Source: Marivivens geojensis
GTDB taxonomy: Bacteria; Pseudomonadota; Alphaproteobacteria; Rhodobacterales; Rhodobacteraceae
Assembly (NCBI RefSeq): GCF_023540835.1
Contig: NZ_JALKCU010000001.1
Location: 1,116,001 to 1,180,000 of the forward strand
Direction of reading: 5' to 3'
Length of the DNA: 64,000 nt
The position numbers and the translations under genes were made by a program. The notes under the pieces are model-generated. The model was not told the DNA's origin. It saw nothing but the letters and a program-made list of their open reading frames with translations, and ran no database searches. Shown here one piece after another: positions 47,059-55,822 of the stretch (its first letter is position 1; the number at the start of each line of letters is the position of its first letter).

Positions 47059-47742
47059 CTAGTTTTTTATCAAACGGAGGGCTTCTTTGCGGGCAAAGGG
47101 CTTCATCGCGGTGCCATGAGCGTCGATAAAGCTACGCACCCGTTCAGGATCGCGCTTCGACAAATCGCGCAGCCACCAGCCGATGGCTTTTTGAATAAAC
47201 CAGTCGTGGTCGCGCACATAGCTGCCCGCCCAGTCGAGAACGCGTTCGCGGATCGCGAGGTCGGCCTCTTTGGGGAATGTCATTTTCGTCCACGGCAAGG
47301 TGATGACGAGGGCCGCGCGGCGGGTCCACATATGGGGTGAGACAGTCCAATTTTCGACCTGATCAATCCGCGAGGGATCGGCAATCAGGCGTTTCTCGCC
47401 GGATTTGCAGACGTGATCTGCAATGGACCAACCATCAAAATCGGGCACCCAGCTCGCGATGAGGTCCCATGCCGCTGTGTCGTCAGGACGAATTCGGGCT
47501 TGCTCTAGGAGTTTCGCCGCTAGGACACGGGTCTCGTGAATATCTGCTGACCAAAGGTCGGAACAGAGTGTAAGTCGTTCGTCCAAGGTTACAGCTTCGC
47601 GGACCTCTTTGGACAAGTCCGTGAGCACAGGCACCTTTATCCCCAAAACGCGACGCGTGGTTTTGTGGTATTTCGCCATTTCAACCGCGTCGGCGGGATT
47701 AGCCAGCGCGTCGAGTTGGGCAAGGATATCGTCGATGATCAT
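47059..47742 (-). CDS. DNA alkylation repair protein, AlkD-like HEAT-repeat glycosylase
   Basis: A 227-residue all-helical protein of the AlkC/AlkD family. AlkD excises bulky alkylated purines, using HEAT repeats and no base flipping. Recognisable parts are KYHKTTRRVLGIKVP, WSADIHETRVLAAKLLEQ, IADHVCKSGEK, and FIQKAIGWWLRDLSKRDPE with a catalytic-type Asp/Trp region. It overlaps a GNAT gene cluster on the minus strand, one base from the next. Family assignment is good; activity on DNA is inferred. Confidence 0.85.
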   Translation of the reverse strand: MIIDDILAQLDALANPADAVEMAKYHKTTRRVLGIKVPVLTDLSKEVREAVTLDERLTLCSDLWSADIHETRVLAAKLLEQARIRPDDTAAWDLIASWVPDFDGWSIADHVCKSGEKRLIADPSRIDQVENWTVSPHMWTRRAALVITLPWTKMTFPKEADLAIRERVLDWAGSYVRDHDWFIQKAIGWWLRDLSKRDPERVRSFIDAHGTAMKPFARKEALRLIKN

Positions 47743-47743
47743 A

Positions 47744-48334
47744 TTAATCCCGTGGCTTTTCTAGTTGCCAAGTGAGGTGCGTTTTCACCGTGGGCCATTC
47801 GTGCGCAAGGATCGAATAGACGCAGGTATCCCGCAGCGAACCATCAGTCATCACCATATGCGACCGTAGAACACCATCAAGTTTCGCGCCAAGCCGTTCA
47901 ATCGCAGCGCGGCTTTGATGGTTCATGAAATGAGTGCGGAATTCGACGGCATTGCAGCCCAACGCCTCAAACGCGTGGGTGAGCATTAGACGTTTGACTT
48001 GGGTGTTCATAGGGCCGCGCTGGACCGATTTTCGATACCACGTTGATCCGATTTCCAGCCGCTTATTGGCGGCGTCAATGTTCATATAGGTGGTCATGCC
48101 GACGGCCTGACCCTTGGGCGTGAGGATCGCGAATGGCAGCATCGCCCCTTTTTCCAAGAGACCCAAACGGCGATCAATTTCTGCCTCAACCCCATCGGGG
48201 GCCGGGATCATCGTGTACCAGAGCTTCCACAACTCGCCGTCAGCGGCAGCCTCTGTCAGGTCGGCTGCGTGGTCTTGGCTCAATGGTGCGAGCGTAACGC
48301 TGGTATCCGAGAGGGTAATAGGTGCGGGCCACAT
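47744..48334 (-). CDS. GNAT N-acetyltransferase, RimJ/RimL-like
   Basis: A 196-residue acetyltransferase of the RimJ/RimL branch. Its plan is LAPLSQDHAADLTEAA, VGMTTYMNIDAANKRLEIGSTW, then QVKRLMLTHAFEALGCNAVEFRTH and NHQSRAAIERLGAKLDGVLRSH. It takes acetyl-CoA; the target (protein N-terminus or small molecule) is unknown. The start ATG overlaps the preceding gene's TGA as TGATG. Confidence 0.85.
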   Translation of the reverse strand: MWPAPITLSDTSVTLAPLSQDHAADLTEAAADGELWKLWYTMIPAPDGVEAEIDRRLGLLEKGAMLPFAILTPKGQAVGMTTYMNIDAANKRLEIGSTWYRKSVQRGPMNTQVKRLMLTHAFEALGCNAVEFRTHFMNHQSRAAIERLGAKLDGVLRSHMVMTDGSLRDTCVYSILAHEWPTVKTHLTWQLEKPRD

Positions 48335-48882
48335 CAGATGTAATCCTCAATTCCCGTGGGTTTGCCGTCAATTGTGACGCGGTTCTTCTGGTCCCAATAG
48401 TCGTGAATGCCAGCCTCGCCTTTGCTGTCCGACCACGTGTCCAAGGTCTCGCGATGCCCTTGGTGATCGAAATAGGGGACGGCATAACCGCAAGAGGTCT
48501 GCACGAGATCGACGTTCAGGTCGTATATTTGCCGTGCACCCACGTGGATATCAAAATGGCTGTTCAGCTCTGCCCAATCCACATCCCCCACATGAACCGC
48601 GCGAGCGGTGCCATAGGCACGCAGTATGAGGGGGCGCTTTTCAAAGCCGCACCACATGACCGTCATGCGGGTGTTTTCCCGAAGGTGCCCCGCCGTTTCA
48701 TTGCCAGATCCCGTCAGGTTCCGCCAAATCAACCTATTTGGTCCCAGAATACGCAAACTATCGCCGCCCTTAGGTGACAGATTGACCCGACCGTCGGCCG
48801 CAGCGGTTGCTACAAAGTAGATATGCTGCGCTTCGGCAAATCCTCGGGTATTGTCATCAAAGGACGGAAACTGTTTTGCCAT
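48334..48882 (-). CDS. Pyridoxamine 5'-phosphate oxidase-like flavin protein
   Basis: A 182-residue protein of the PNPOx-like split-barrel family. It begins MAKQFPSFDDNTRGFAEAQH. FVATAAADGRVNLSPKGGD and IWRNLTGSGNETAGHLREN hold the FMN or F420 site, and RMTVMWCGFEKRPLILRAYGTA follows. Biological role is unknown; such proteins include redox enzymes that are not pyridoxine oxidases. The start overlaps the glmS stop as TAATG. The open frame extends 51 codons into glmS but is not credible. Confidence 0.82.
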   Translation of the reverse strand: MAKQFPSFDDNTRGFAEAQHIYFVATAAADGRVNLSPKGGDSLRILGPNRLIWRNLTGSGNETAGHLRENTRMTVMWCGFEKRPLILRAYGTARAVHVGDVDWAELNSHFDIHVGARQIYDLNVDLVQTSCGYAVPYFDHQGHRETLDTWSDSKGEAGIHDYWDQKNRVTIDGKPTGIEDYI

Positions 48883-50699
48883 TATTCCACCGTCACAGAC
48901 TTCGCGAGGTTGCGTGGTTGGTCCACGTCGGTGCCTTTGGCAACGGCGGTATAGTAAGCCAACATTTGCGCAGGGACCGCATAGAGGATCGGGGCAAGGA
49001 AGTCGTCGACCTCTGGCATGATCAATGTCTGCCAAACGCCTTCGCCAGCCTCATCCGCGCCTTTCTTATCCGTGACCAAGAGGACTTGACCACCACGGGC
49101 CATGACCTCTTGCATGTTGCTAATGGTCTTGTCGAAGAGCGCATCGCGAGGCGCCATGACGATCACTGGCACGTGCTGATCCACAAGGGCGATAGGCCCG
49201 TGTTTCAATTCGCCCGACGCATACGCCTCGGCGTGGATGTAGCTGATTTCTTTGAGTTTCAGCGCACCCTCAAGCGCGAGCGGATACATCTGCCCGCGAC
49301 CCAAGAACAGGATGTCACGCGCTTCTGCCAGTTTGTGGGAGAGCGTCTCACAGCGGGTTTCAATTGTCAGGGCAGTGTTCACGATCCCCGGCAGAGCACG
49401 CAGGGCCGTAATCTTTTCCGCTAGGTCCGCATCGGTCAATCGTCCGCGCTGGCGGGCGGCACTTAGGACCAGCATGGCGAGTGTCATCAATTGGTTGGTA
49501 AAGGCCTTGGTCGAGGCAACGCCAACTTCAACGCCAGCAAGGATCGGAAGGACCAGATCGCTTTCCCGCGCGATAGAGCTTTCTGGGACGTTGACGACAG
49601 CGACGATCTTGTCGGCTTTGCCCGCGCAATACCGCAGGGCGGCGAGGGTATCAGCGGTTTCGCCAGACTGGCTGACAAAGAGTGCAACTGTGCCTTCGGT
49701 GATCGGCGGCTCGCGGTAGCGGAATTCTGATGCAACGTCGATTTCGACCGGCAAACCAGCGATCTGCTCGAACCAATATTTGGCAACGTTACAGGCGTAG
49801 AATGCGGTGCCACAGGCGACCATCGTCAGACGATTGATCTGCGTGAAATCAAGCCCGCCATCAGGCAAAGTGACGCTATCACCTTTGAGGTAGCGGTTCA
49901 GGACTTCGGACATGACGACCGGCTGTTCCGCGATCTCTTTGGCCATGAAGTGTTTGTAGCCACCTTTGTCGATACGGGCCGCGTCGATGTTGACCTTGCG
50001 CACGTCGCGGTTGACCTGCTCTCCATCCGTGTCCCGAATTTCGAGCGATGTGCGGGTGATCACCGCCCAGTCGCCTTCGTCGAGGTAGGTGATGGTGTCG
50101 GTCAGCGGCGCCAGCGCAATCGCATCAGAGCCGACATACATCTCACCCTGACCGTGGCCGATGGCGAGGGGGCTGCCCTTGCGTGCCGCGATCAAAAGGT
50201 CTTCTTCGCCTTCAAACAAGAGGCAAAGAGCGTAGGCACCCTCAAGGCGAGCGATGGTGTTCTGTGCGGCCTCACGGGGGCTTTGCCCTTGCGCCACGAA
50301 ATGCTGCGCGAGGAGGGCGACCGTTTCCGTATCGGTGTCGGTTTCATGAGCGATGCCGTGTTCCGCTAGGAATTCGCGCAGCTCGCGGAAATTCTCGATG
50401 ATGCCGTTATGAACAACGGCTACTTTGCCCGAACGGTGCGGGTGCGCGTTGACTTCGGTGGCGGCACCATGCGTGGCCCAACGGGTATGGCCAATACCTG
50501 CCTTACCAGCGAGAGGCTCATGCACCAAACGGTCGGACAGGTTTACCAATTTACCAACCGCCCGACGACGATCCAGAACGCCGTTGTTCACGGTCGCAAT
50601 ACCCGCCGAGTCATACCCGCGGTATTCGAGCCGTTTCAAAGCTTCTACCAAAATTGGCGCGGCTTCGTGGTTGCCTAGAACTCCTACAATCCCACACAT
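48882..50699 (-). CDS. glmS: Glutamine-fructose-6-phosphate aminotransferase (isomerising)
   Basis: A 605-residue GlmS making glucosamine-6-phosphate for UDP-GlcNAc. The glutaminase domain starts MCGIVGVLGNHEAAP with the catalytic Cys2, and HTRWATHGAATEVNAHPH follows. The two SIS domains carry ACGTAFYACNVAKYW, VSQSGETADTLAALR and SSxxxK-like VEVGVASTKAFTNQL. It ends DQPRNLAKSVTVE. It is downstream of glmU by two bases, and this operon supplies the UDP-GlcNAc used by NeuC. Confidence 0.97.
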   Translation of the reverse strand: MCGIVGVLGNHEAAPILVEALKRLEYRGYDSAGIATVNNGVLDRRRAVGKLVNLSDRLVHEPLAGKAGIGHTRWATHGAATEVNAHPHRSGKVAVVHNGIIENFRELREFLAEHGIAHETDTDTETVALLAQHFVAQGQSPREAAQNTIARLEGAYALCLLFEGEEDLLIAARKGSPLAIGHGQGEMYVGSDAIALAPLTDTITYLDEGDWAVITRTSLEIRDTDGEQVNRDVRKVNIDAARIDKGGYKHFMAKEIAEQPVVMSEVLNRYLKGDSVTLPDGGLDFTQINRLTMVACGTAFYACNVAKYWFEQIAGLPVEIDVASEFRYREPPITEGTVALFVSQSGETADTLAALRYCAGKADKIVAVVNVPESSIARESDLVLPILAGVEVGVASTKAFTNQLMTLAMLVLSAARQRGRLTDADLAEKITALRALPGIVNTALTIETRCETLSHKLAEARDILFLGRGQMYPLALEGALKLKEISYIHAEAYASGELKHGPIALVDQHVPVIVMAPRDALFDKTISNMQEVMARGGQVLLVTDKKGADEAGEGVWQTLIMPEVDDFLAPILYAVPAQMLAYYTAVAKGTDVDQPRNLAKSVTVE

Positions 50700-50701
50700 A
50701 A

Positions 50702-52048
50702 TTAGGACCCCTTTGCCTTTTTGGCTTTGAGCATTTCAAATAATTTAACAGCGAACCCAGCTTTGTTTTCTTGCTTGGTCCGCGCGATGGCCATTGCACC
50801 ATCTGGAATATCTTTGGTCACAACAGTGCCCGTGGCGGTCATGGCGTTGTTGCCAACCGTGACAGGGGCAACCAGCATCGTTGCAGAACCGATAAAGCTG
50901 TTCGCGCCAATGGTGGTCTTATGTTTGAACACACCGTCGTAGTTGCAAGTGATCGTGCCTGCGCCAACGTTGGTCTTTTTGCCGATGAAGGCGTCGCCGA
51001 TATAGGTCAGGTGGTTAACCTTCGCGCCCTCATCAATCGTCGCGTTTTTGATCTCAACAAAGTTGCCGATATGGACGTCTTCGTTGAGTTCCGCACCGGG
51101 GCGGAGACGTGCGAATGGACCAACAGTAGAACCACGGCTGACGTGGCAACCTTCGAGGTGCGAAAAGGCACGGATGGTTGCGTTGGATTCCACCGTCACG
51201 CGGGGGCCAAAGACAACGTTCGGCTCAATAATCGCGTCACGGCCAATGACGGTATCATGAGCAAAGATCACGGTGTCTGGGGCGTGTAAGGTCACGCCGT
51301 TTTCCATCGCTTCTGCCCGCATCGCGTTTTGGAACAATTGTTCGGCACGAGCGAGCTCAGCGCGTGTGTTGATGCCGAGCGTTTCAGCCTCATCACAGCG
51401 TACAACGGTTGCGGACAGACCACGGTTGCGCGCGATACCCACGATGTCGGGCAGGTAGTATTCGCCCGACGCATTATCGTTGCCCACTTCGTCAAGCAGG
51501 GAGAACAACAGCTGGGTATCAACGCAGATCACACCCGAATTGCAGAGCGGGATTTCACGCTGTGCCTCTGTTGCGTCCTTGAATTCTACGATCCCCGTCA
51601 GATCATCGCCGTTGGTGACCAAGCGGCCATAGCGGACAGTCGGGTCATACACCTCGAACCCGAGGACGATGACGTCATGGGTTGCGCGAGCGTCGAGCAT
51701 GGATTGTAGTGTTTCAGGGCGAATGAAAGGCGTGTCGCCAAAGGCCACGAAAACGTTGCCATCGATCCCCGCCAGCGCCTCACGTGCTTGAAGCGCCGCG
51801 TGACCCGTGCCGAGCTGTTCCTCTTGCGTCACTACGACCGCATCGGGGTTCCAGTCTTTGACCGCAGCTTCAACCGCTTCACCACCGTGACCGACAACGA
51901 CAACCGTATGGTCTAGGCCTAGAGCCTCGCCTGATTTCATCGCGTGAACGACGAGCGGGGCACCCGCGATTTTATGCAGAACTTTGGGCAGGTCGGAGTT
52001 CATCCGTGTTCCCATACCCGCAGCCAAAACGATCAAAGAATTGCTCAT
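50702..52048 (-). CDS. glmU: Bifunctional UDP-GlcNAc pyrophosphorylase/GlcN-1-P acetyltransferase
   Basis: A 448-residue GlmU. The N-terminal uridylyltransferase has LAAGMGTRMNSDLPKVLHKIAG. The C-terminal left-handed beta-helix has repeats such as NEDVHIGNFVEIKNATID and VGAGTITCNYDGVFKHKT, with the acetyltransferase active site. It converts glucosamine-1-phosphate to UDP-GlcNAc for peptidoglycan, lipid A and nonulosonates. It starts the glmU-glmS operon and diverges from a Gph-like phosphatase. Confidence 0.96.
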   Translation of the reverse strand: MSNSLIVLAAGMGTRMNSDLPKVLHKIAGAPLVVHAMKSGEALGLDHTVVVVGHGGEAVEAAVKDWNPDAVVVTQEEQLGTGHAALQAREALAGIDGNVFVAFGDTPFIRPETLQSMLDARATHDVIVLGFEVYDPTVRYGRLVTNGDDLTGIVEFKDATEAQREIPLCNSGVICVDTQLLFSLLDEVGNDNASGEYYLPDIVGIARNRGLSATVVRCDEAETLGINTRAELARAEQLFQNAMRAEAMENGVTLHAPDTVIFAHDTVIGRDAIIEPNVVFGPRVTVESNATIRAFSHLEGCHVSRGSTVGPFARLRPGAELNEDVHIGNFVEIKNATIDEGAKVNHLTYIGDAFIGKKTNVGAGTITCNYDGVFKHKTTIGANSFIGSATMLVAPVTVGNNAMTATGTVVTKDIPDGAMAIARTKQENKAGFAVKLFEMLKAKKAKGS

Positions 52049-52165
52049 ATTCGCCTCTTAAAATTTGCCCCTGTATGGCGTTCCTTGGGGCTTACCGCAA
52101 GATTTGGGGCTTCACATCACCTTTCGCTTCGTTACACCTGTGGCAAAACTGAAATGGGGATGACT

Positions 52166-52828
52166 ATGCGCACTGTGATTTTCGACTTGGACGGGACCTT
52201 GGCGGATACCAGTGTCGACCTCATCAATGCCGCAAACACCTGTTTTCGTGGGCTGGGGCTGGGAGATTTGCTTGATCCAACCCAGGATGCAGCGATTGCG
52301 GTCCGCGGTGGCAGAATGATGCTGACCGAAGGGTTCAAACGCGCTGGTAACATCGATCCAGCAGAGATCGACCGTCAGTATCCTGTTTTGTTGCAGGCCT
52401 ACGCGCAGGATGTTGCCACTCATACGACACTCTATGACGGTGCGATGGAGGCGGTAGAGCAGTTGAAATCCGATGGCTTCGCTGTGGGTGTTTGCACGAA
52501 CAAACCCGAAGGCCTCGCGATTGCCGTGCTCGACGCGCTGGGCGTGCGGAGCGCATTTGGATCGCTGATCGGTGCTGACACGCTGCCCGTTCGCAAACCC
52601 GATCCAGCACCTCTCCGTGCAGCGGTCGAACGAGCAGGGGGTGATCCGATGCGGTCACTTCTGGTGGGCGACAGTATCACTGACCTCGATACGTCGCGGG
52701 CGATGAATGTCCCGAGCGTGATGGTCACCTTTGGCCCTGCAGGGATGGCGGTCGCCGACTTGAAACCTGATGCGCTGATCCATCACTATAACGAACTGCC
52801 TGCTGTTGCGGCAGGTCTCCTGTCGTAA
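52166..52828 (+). CDS. gph: HAD-superfamily phosphoglycolate phosphatase-like protein
   Basis: A 220-residue HAD phosphatase. Motif I is VIFDLDGTLADT, motif II is GVCTNKPEGLA, the lysine is in VRKPDPAPLRAAVERAG, and motif IV is LLVGDSITDLDTSRAM. It most resembles Gph, which clears 2-phosphoglycolate. The start is ATG 52166 with GGGGA five bases before. It is divergent from glmU. A narrower substrate is not proven. Confidence 0.85.
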   Translation: MRTVIFDLDGTLADTSVDLINAANTCFRGLGLGDLLDPTQDAAIAVRGGRMMLTEGFKRAGNIDPAEIDRQYPVLLQAYAQDVATHTTLYDGAMEAVEQLKSDGFAVGVCTNKPEGLAIAVLDALGVRSAFGSLIGADTLPVRKPDPAPLRAAVERAGGDPMRSLLVGDSITDLDTSRAMNVPSVMVTFGPAGMAVADLKPDALIHHYNELPAVAAGLLS

Positions 52829-52867
52829 CCCATTGACCCTTTGGGGGCGATCAGCCACCGTATTGGT

Positions 52868-54073
52868 ATGACTGAAGTATTCACAGGCTCTTTCACCCAG
52901 CAGGAACCGATCCCCGAAGAGGCGATCGAAGCTGCCGTTAATGTCATGCAGACAGGGCGCTTGCACCGTTACAACACGGTCGGCGATGAAATTGCGGAAA
53001 CCGCGCTCCTTGAAGAAGAATTCGCTGAAGCGATGGGGGCGAAATATTGCCTCGCTGTCGCCTCGGGTGGGTATGCGATGACAACCGCACTCAGGGCGGT
53101 TGGGGTGAAGCAGGGTGATCCTGTGCTGACCAATGCCTTCACGCTCGCCCCTGTTCCGGGTGCGATCGCGGCAGTAGGAGCAAAACCGATCTATGTCGAT
53201 GTGGACGAGGGGCTGGTGATCGACCTCAATGATCTGCGTGCAAAGATAGGGCAGGCTAAGGTTCTGCTCTTGTCCCACATGCGCGGGCACATCTGCGATA
53301 TGGACGAACTGATGCGCATTTGTGGCGCGGCAGGTGTGACCGTGATCGAGGATTGCGCGCATACGATGGGGGCCACGTGGCACACGATCCCATCTGGACG
53401 GTTTGGCACCTTCGGCTGCTATTCGACCCAGACCTACAAGCACATGAATTCGGGCGAAGGCGGTTTGCTGATCAGCGATGACGCCCAAGCTATGGCACGG
53501 GCGATCATGCTGTCGGGGAGTTATATGCTCTTTGATCGGCACCGTGCTGCGCCCAAGCCAGAGATTTTCGCGCAGATCAAATATGAGACCCCGAACATCT
53601 CGGGCCGCATGGATAACCTACGGGCCGCGATTTTGCGTCCGCAGTTGCGGCGGCTGAACGAACAATGTGGGAAATGGAACGCACGATATCGCGTGGTTGA
53701 GGCAGGATTGCGCGGTACCACGGGTCTGACGCTCATTGATCGTCCCGAAGAAGAAGGCTTTGTCGCGTCCTCTTTCCAGTTTTTGCTCTTGGACTGGGCG
53801 CCCGATAAAATCCGTGATGTTATTGGACGCTGTGCGGCGCGTGGGGTTGAACTGAAATGGTTCGGCAACGATGAACCTGTTGGATTTACGTCGAAATACA
53901 GCAGTTGGCGCTATGCCGATTGCGAACCGATGCCAAAGACCGACCGTATCCTCGCGGGGATCATGGACATGCGGTTGCCGCTGACATTCTCGCTTGAGGA
54001 TTGTGCACAGATCGCGCGGATCATTCGGGCCGAGGTAAATGCCGTGTGGCAGCAAGAGGCGAAAACGCCGTGA
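52868..54073 (+). CDS. DegT/DnrJ/EryC1/StrS-type PLP aminotransferase
   Basis: A 401-residue sugar-aminotransferase-family protein. The start MTEVFTGSFTQQEPIPEEAI leads into GRLHRYN and AEAMGAKYCLAVASGG. VIEDCAHTMGATW holds the PLP aspartate, and the PLP lysine is in STQTYKHMNSGEGG. These enzymes transaminate keto-sugars or inositols with glutamate or glutamine. It follows gph after 39 bases and is coupled to the Imm63-like gene by a GTGA overlap. A role in the surface-sugar pathway is possible but unproven. Confidence 0.85.
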   Translation: MTEVFTGSFTQQEPIPEEAIEAAVNVMQTGRLHRYNTVGDEIAETALLEEEFAEAMGAKYCLAVASGGYAMTTALRAVGVKQGDPVLTNAFTLAPVPGAIAAVGAKPIYVDVDEGLVIDLNDLRAKIGQAKVLLLSHMRGHICDMDELMRICGAAGVTVIEDCAHTMGATWHTIPSGRFGTFGCYSTQTYKHMNSGEGGLLISDDAQAMARAIMLSGSYMLFDRHRAAPKPEIFAQIKYETPNISGRMDNLRAAILRPQLRRLNEQCGKWNARYRVVEAGLRGTTGLTLIDRPEEEGFVASSFQFLLLDWAPDKIRDVIGRCAARGVELKWFGNDEPVGFTSKYSSWRYADCEPMPKTDRILAGIMDMRLPLTFSLEDCAQIARIIRAEVNAVWQQEAKTP

Positions 54074-54573
54074 AACGGTCCGAAGTCGAAGAGGAAATTC
54101 GTGGATTTTTGGCGCAGTTGAAACGGCCAATGCCTGAGTTTGCTTTAGCGACAGAACCCACAGGCGACGGCTGGCCCGCCGTTTTGGGTGATGGCCCTGT
54201 ATTCACTTGGGTGATCACCGAACGCGGCGTCGAACGGGATCGCCGCGTTGTCGATGGGCACGAGGTCGTGTTCCTCTGCATGGAGATTCTGACGGCTCGG
54301 TTCGCCCGCGAAGCCGAGAAAAAGACCCGTCAAACCAAACGCGCCAGCCTATGGACTAGGCTAAAGGCGCGCGGCGATTTTGGGGTCGGTTTGGATGATT
54401 ATTCGCGTCAAACGTGGATGGAAGGGCATGTTCGTTTGATGAAATCGCTTCATTCCGGATGGGGCACGCGGGTTAAGCTCAATTACGAAATGATCCTGCG
54501 AAAATATCCGCTTACGGCAAATGAACGCCGTGATGCGCGGGTGCTCGACCTCTCTGAATTCGGTCTGAACTAA
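54070..54573 (+). CDS. Imm63-like protein (possible orphan immunity protein)
   Basis: A 167-residue protein beginning at a GTG that overlaps the aminotransferase stop (GTGA). It resembles immunity protein 63 by pattern: VEEEIRGFLAQLKRPMPEF, then a WVITERGVERDRRVVDGHEVVFLCMEILTARFAREAE core. It ends in GHVRLMKSLHSGWGTRVKLNYEMILRKYP. No membrane segment or signal is present. Immunity proteins of this group neutralise polymorphic toxins, but no toxin gene is adjacent. It may instead have a housekeeping function. Confidence 0.55.
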   Translation: MKRSEVEEEIRGFLAQLKRPMPEFALATEPTGDGWPAVLGDGPVFTWVITERGVERDRRVVDGHEVVFLCMEILTARFAREAEKKTRQTKRASLWTRLKARGDFGVGLDDYSRQTWMEGHVRLMKSLHSGWGTRVKLNYEMILRKYPLTANERRDARVLDLSEFGLN

Positions 54574-54624
54574 CCGTCATGTGAAAACGGTGGATTGACG
54601 CGACTCGAATTCTGCGCCTAGAAA

Positions 54625-54638
54625 TGAACGAGCGTTCA
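54625..54638. promoter_or_regulatory. TetR-like operator upstream of ivd
   Basis: TGAACG-AG-CGTTCA has two perfect 6-base arms, centred about 30 bases before the ivd start. This arm sequence is typical of TetR/AcrR-family sites in proteobacteria, including controllers of branched-chain and fatty acid breakdown. The regulator gene is not in the window. Confidence 0.55.
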
Positions 54639-54661
54639 ATAAAGCGCAGGGAGGAATGCAT

Positions 54662-55822
54662 ATGTTCACCGCGTCGATGAGATTCGATCTGGGAGAAGAG
54701 GTCGAGGCCATTCGCGATACCGTCCATTCGTGGGCGCAGGATCGGGTCAAGCCGATGGCGGCCCATGTGGATCAGTCCAACGAATTTCCCGCAGAACTGT
54801 GGAAGGAAATGGGCGACCTTGGTCTTTTGGGTATCACGGTGCCCGAGGAATACGGCGGCGCTGAGCTGTCCTATCTGGCCCACACCATCGTGGTCGAAGA
54901 AATCGCACGGGCGTCGGCTTCGGTATCGCTGTCCTACGGCGCGCATTCGAACCTCTGCGTGAACCAGATCAAACTGAACGGCACGCACGAGCAGAAACAG
55001 AAATATCTGCCCGGTCTGATCTCTGGCGATCATGTCGGTGCGCTGGCTATGTCCGAAGCGGGCGCTGGTTCGGACGTTGTGTCTATGTCGCTGCGTGCGG
55101 AAAAGCGGAACGATCATTACCGTCTGAACGGCAACAAATATTGGATCACCAACGGTCCTGATGCGGATACGCTGGTCGTCTACGCCAAGACCGATCCTGC
55201 CGCTGGTCCCAAAGGCATCACCGCCTTTATCGTCGAAAAATCGATGAAGGGTTTCAGCACGTCCAAGCACTTTGACAAAATGGGGATGCGTGGATCGAAC
55301 ACGGCTGAGCTGGTGTTCGAGGATGTCGAGGTCCCCTTCGAAAATGTTCTCGGCGAAGAGGGCAAGGGCGTTCGGGTTCTGATGTCTGGTCTAGACTATG
55401 AACGTGTCGTTCTGGCAGGCATCGGTACGGGTATCATGGCGGCCTGTATGGATGAAATCATGCCTTACCTCGCGACCCGTAAACAGTTCGGTCAGCCCAT
55501 CGGGAACTTCCAGTTGATGCAGGGTAAAATCGCGGACATGTATACCGCGCTGAACACCGCACGTGCCTATGTTTACGAAGTGGCCAAAGCCTGTGACCGT
55601 GGTCAAGTGACCCGTCAGGATGCGGCTGCCTGCGTGCTTTACTCGTCTGAACAGGCGATGGTTCAGGCGCATCAGGCTGTCCAGGCGATGGGCGGTGCAG
55701 GCTTTATGAACGACAGCGCGGTCAGCCGTCTGTTCCGTGACGCCAAGCTGATGGAGATCGGCGCGGGTACCTCGGAAATCCGTCGTATGTTGATCGGTCG
55801 CGAATTGATGGGGTCGATGTGA
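54662..55822 (+). CDS. ivd: Isovaleryl-CoA dehydrogenase
   Basis: A 386-residue acyl-CoA dehydrogenase that oxidises isovaleryl-CoA to 3-methylcrotonyl-CoA. Landmarks are [15 protein letters not shown] and [38 protein letters not shown] and [22 protein letters not shown] follow, then [13 protein letters not shown] carrying the isovaleryl-type catalytic glutamate. The C-terminal [11 protein letters not shown] and [18 protein letters not shown] complete it. The start ATG 54662 lies seven bases after GGGAGG. It leads the leucine-degradation operon, and mccB overlaps its stop. Confidence 0.93.
   Translation: MFTASMRFDLGEEVEAIRDTVHSWAQDRVKPMAAHVDQSNEFPAELWKEMGDLGLLGITVPEEYGGAELSYLAHTIVVEEIARASASVSLSYGAHSNLCVNQIKLNGTHEQKQKYLPGLISGDHVGALAMSEAGAGSDVVSMSLRAEKRNDHYRLNGNKYWITNGPDADTLVVYAKTDPAAGPKGITAFIVEKSMKGFSTSKHFDKMGMRGSNTAELVFEDVEVPFENVLGEEGKGVRVLMSGLDYERVVLAGIGTGIMAACMDEIMPYLATRKQFGQPIGNFQLMQGKIADMYTALNTARAYVYEVAKACDRGQVTRQDAAACVLYSSEQAMVQAHQAVQAMGGAGFMNDSAVSRLFRDAKLMEIGAGTSEIRRMLIGRELMGSM

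Noticed and set aside
48883-49035. Upstream extension of the PNPOx-like gene by 51 codons
   Set aside because: It would run inside glmS, and the ATG at 48882 overlapping the glmS stop gives a family-like N-terminus.
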